In this document: one piece after another, positions 63,299 to 64,000 of the stretch
How positions within the stretch are numbered: the stretch's first letter is position 1
Layout: each line of letters begins with the position of its first letter
Assembly: GCA_035236585.1 (NCBI GenBank)
Contig: CP141136.1
Coordinates: 57,863,136-57,927,135 of the forward strand
Source: Warburgia ugandensis
Lineage: Eukaryota > Streptophyta > Magnoliopsida > Canellales > Canellaceae
Length of the DNA: 64,000 bases
Reading direction: 5' to 3'
Notes under the pieces: model-generated
Databases searched by the model: none
What the model saw: only the letters and a program-made list of their open reading frames with translations
What the model was told of the DNA's origin: nothing
Made by a program: the position numbers and the translations under genes

Positions 63299-64000
63299 TC
63301 ATAGGTTACCACCTTTGTCAACATATTCTGTCATCTCTTGTATCCAGTGATACTGTATGTCAATGTGCTTGGTGCACGCGTGATATATTGAGTTCTTGCT
63401 CATGTCTAGAGCACTTTGACTGTCGCAATGTATCTTGTATTCTTCCTGTGTAATACTGAGCACTTGAAGAAATTGCTTTATCCACAACATTTCCTTACCT
63501 ACTTCAGTTATGGCAATATATTCAGCTTCTGTTGTCGATAGAGCTACGTACTTTTGCAACTTGGATTGCTATGATACAGCTCTCCCTACAAAAGTGAAAA
63601 TGAACTTTGATGTTGACTTTCTTCCATCAAAATCTCCAGCCATATCAGCATCTATATAACCTTCCAGGAGTATATCTATACTTCCATAGCACAGGCACAT
63701 CTTAGATGTTTCCTTCATGTACCGTAGTATCCACTTCATGGCTTTCCAATGATCTTTGCCTAGATTTGAAAAAAATATGCTCACGACTCCTACTGCATGA
63801 GTAATATCCAACCTTGTGTACATCATTGCATACATTAGACTCCCAACTGCTAATGAGTAGGGAACCTTAACCATCCTGTCTGTATCCTATGGTGTTGAGG
63901 GACACGTCTTCTTGCTTAATTTGAAATGATTTCCTAGTGTTGACTGGCTCGGCACTCTCCATGTTGAACCTCTTGATTACTCGTTCAACATATTTTCCTT
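63299..64000 (-). pseudogene. Ty1/copia pol C-terminal region (RT end, RNase H), cut by window edge
   Basis: Minus-strand motifs: KVPYSLAVGSLMYAMMYTRL, DITHAVGVVSIFFSNLGKDH, KWILRYMKETSKMCL, GYIDADMAGDFDGRKSTSKF, then ALSTTEAEYIAITEVGKEML, HCDSQSALDMSKNSIYHA and TKHIDIQYHWIQE. These are the RT-end and RNase H blocks of Tork/TNT1-like copia elements. One stop (TAG near 63568) replaces the Trp normally in AVSWQSKLQK, and another frame break occurs near 63880. Otherwise well preserved; the stop codon TGA lies at 63299-63301. Confidence 0.88.

Overview
This window is plant nuclear DNA, almost certainly from a flowering plant. The signs are long Ty3/gypsy elements of the Tekay (Del) chromovirus type, Ty1/copia remnants, a complete Au-type SINE, plant L1-type LINE tails, CACTA-type ends, and spliced or pseudogenised plant genes (sugar transporter, plasma-membrane H+-ATPase, nucleotidyltransferase). 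I cannot name the species. I found no clearly intact host gene; the sequence is mostly layers of transposons.

Layout. 1-18522: Tekay-like element A (5' LTR cut by the window edge) carries a second Tekay-like element B (4778-15388, target duplication GTATC) inside its integrase gene. A itself seems to sit in an older, reversed LTR (18523-20569). 20638-23010: degenerate CACTA-like element. 25081-25640: truncated LINE. 28508-30371: sugar-transporter pseudogene, a proline-rich protein fragment and a lone copia-type LTR. 30901-37893 (minus): six recognisable exons of a nucleotidyltransferase pseudogene, its introns holding an Au SINE, a 27-bp SINE stub and a LINE tail. 39462-43439: internally deleted chromovirus C, split by a 2.8-kb LTR unit with inverted U3 ends. 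46430-49530 (minus): a gypsy element whose RT-RNase H-integrase region has been replaced by a spliced plasma-membrane H+-ATPase segment. 49665-49744: tRNA-Leu-like sequence. 50480-53232: AT-rich DNA ending in a Tat/Ogre-like primer site. 53921-57859: reversed solo LTR. 57942-58131: inverted CT/GA microsatellites. 58912-59100: 189-bp CACTA miniature element. 59745-60435: copia remnant. 61608-61970: one unassigned exon-like ORF. 62888-64000 (minus): 3' end of a copia element.

The most striking object is the gypsy/H+-ATPase chimera. Protease-domain sequence runs in frame into the ATPase, and the ATPase runs in frame back into a chromovirus integrase tail. The ATPase part has no introns, so it was captured as cDNA. 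Maize Bs1 is the known precedent for H+-ATPase capture by an LTR retrotransposon. The second striking object is the LTR unit at 40234-43068, which integrated with U3 termini at both ends.
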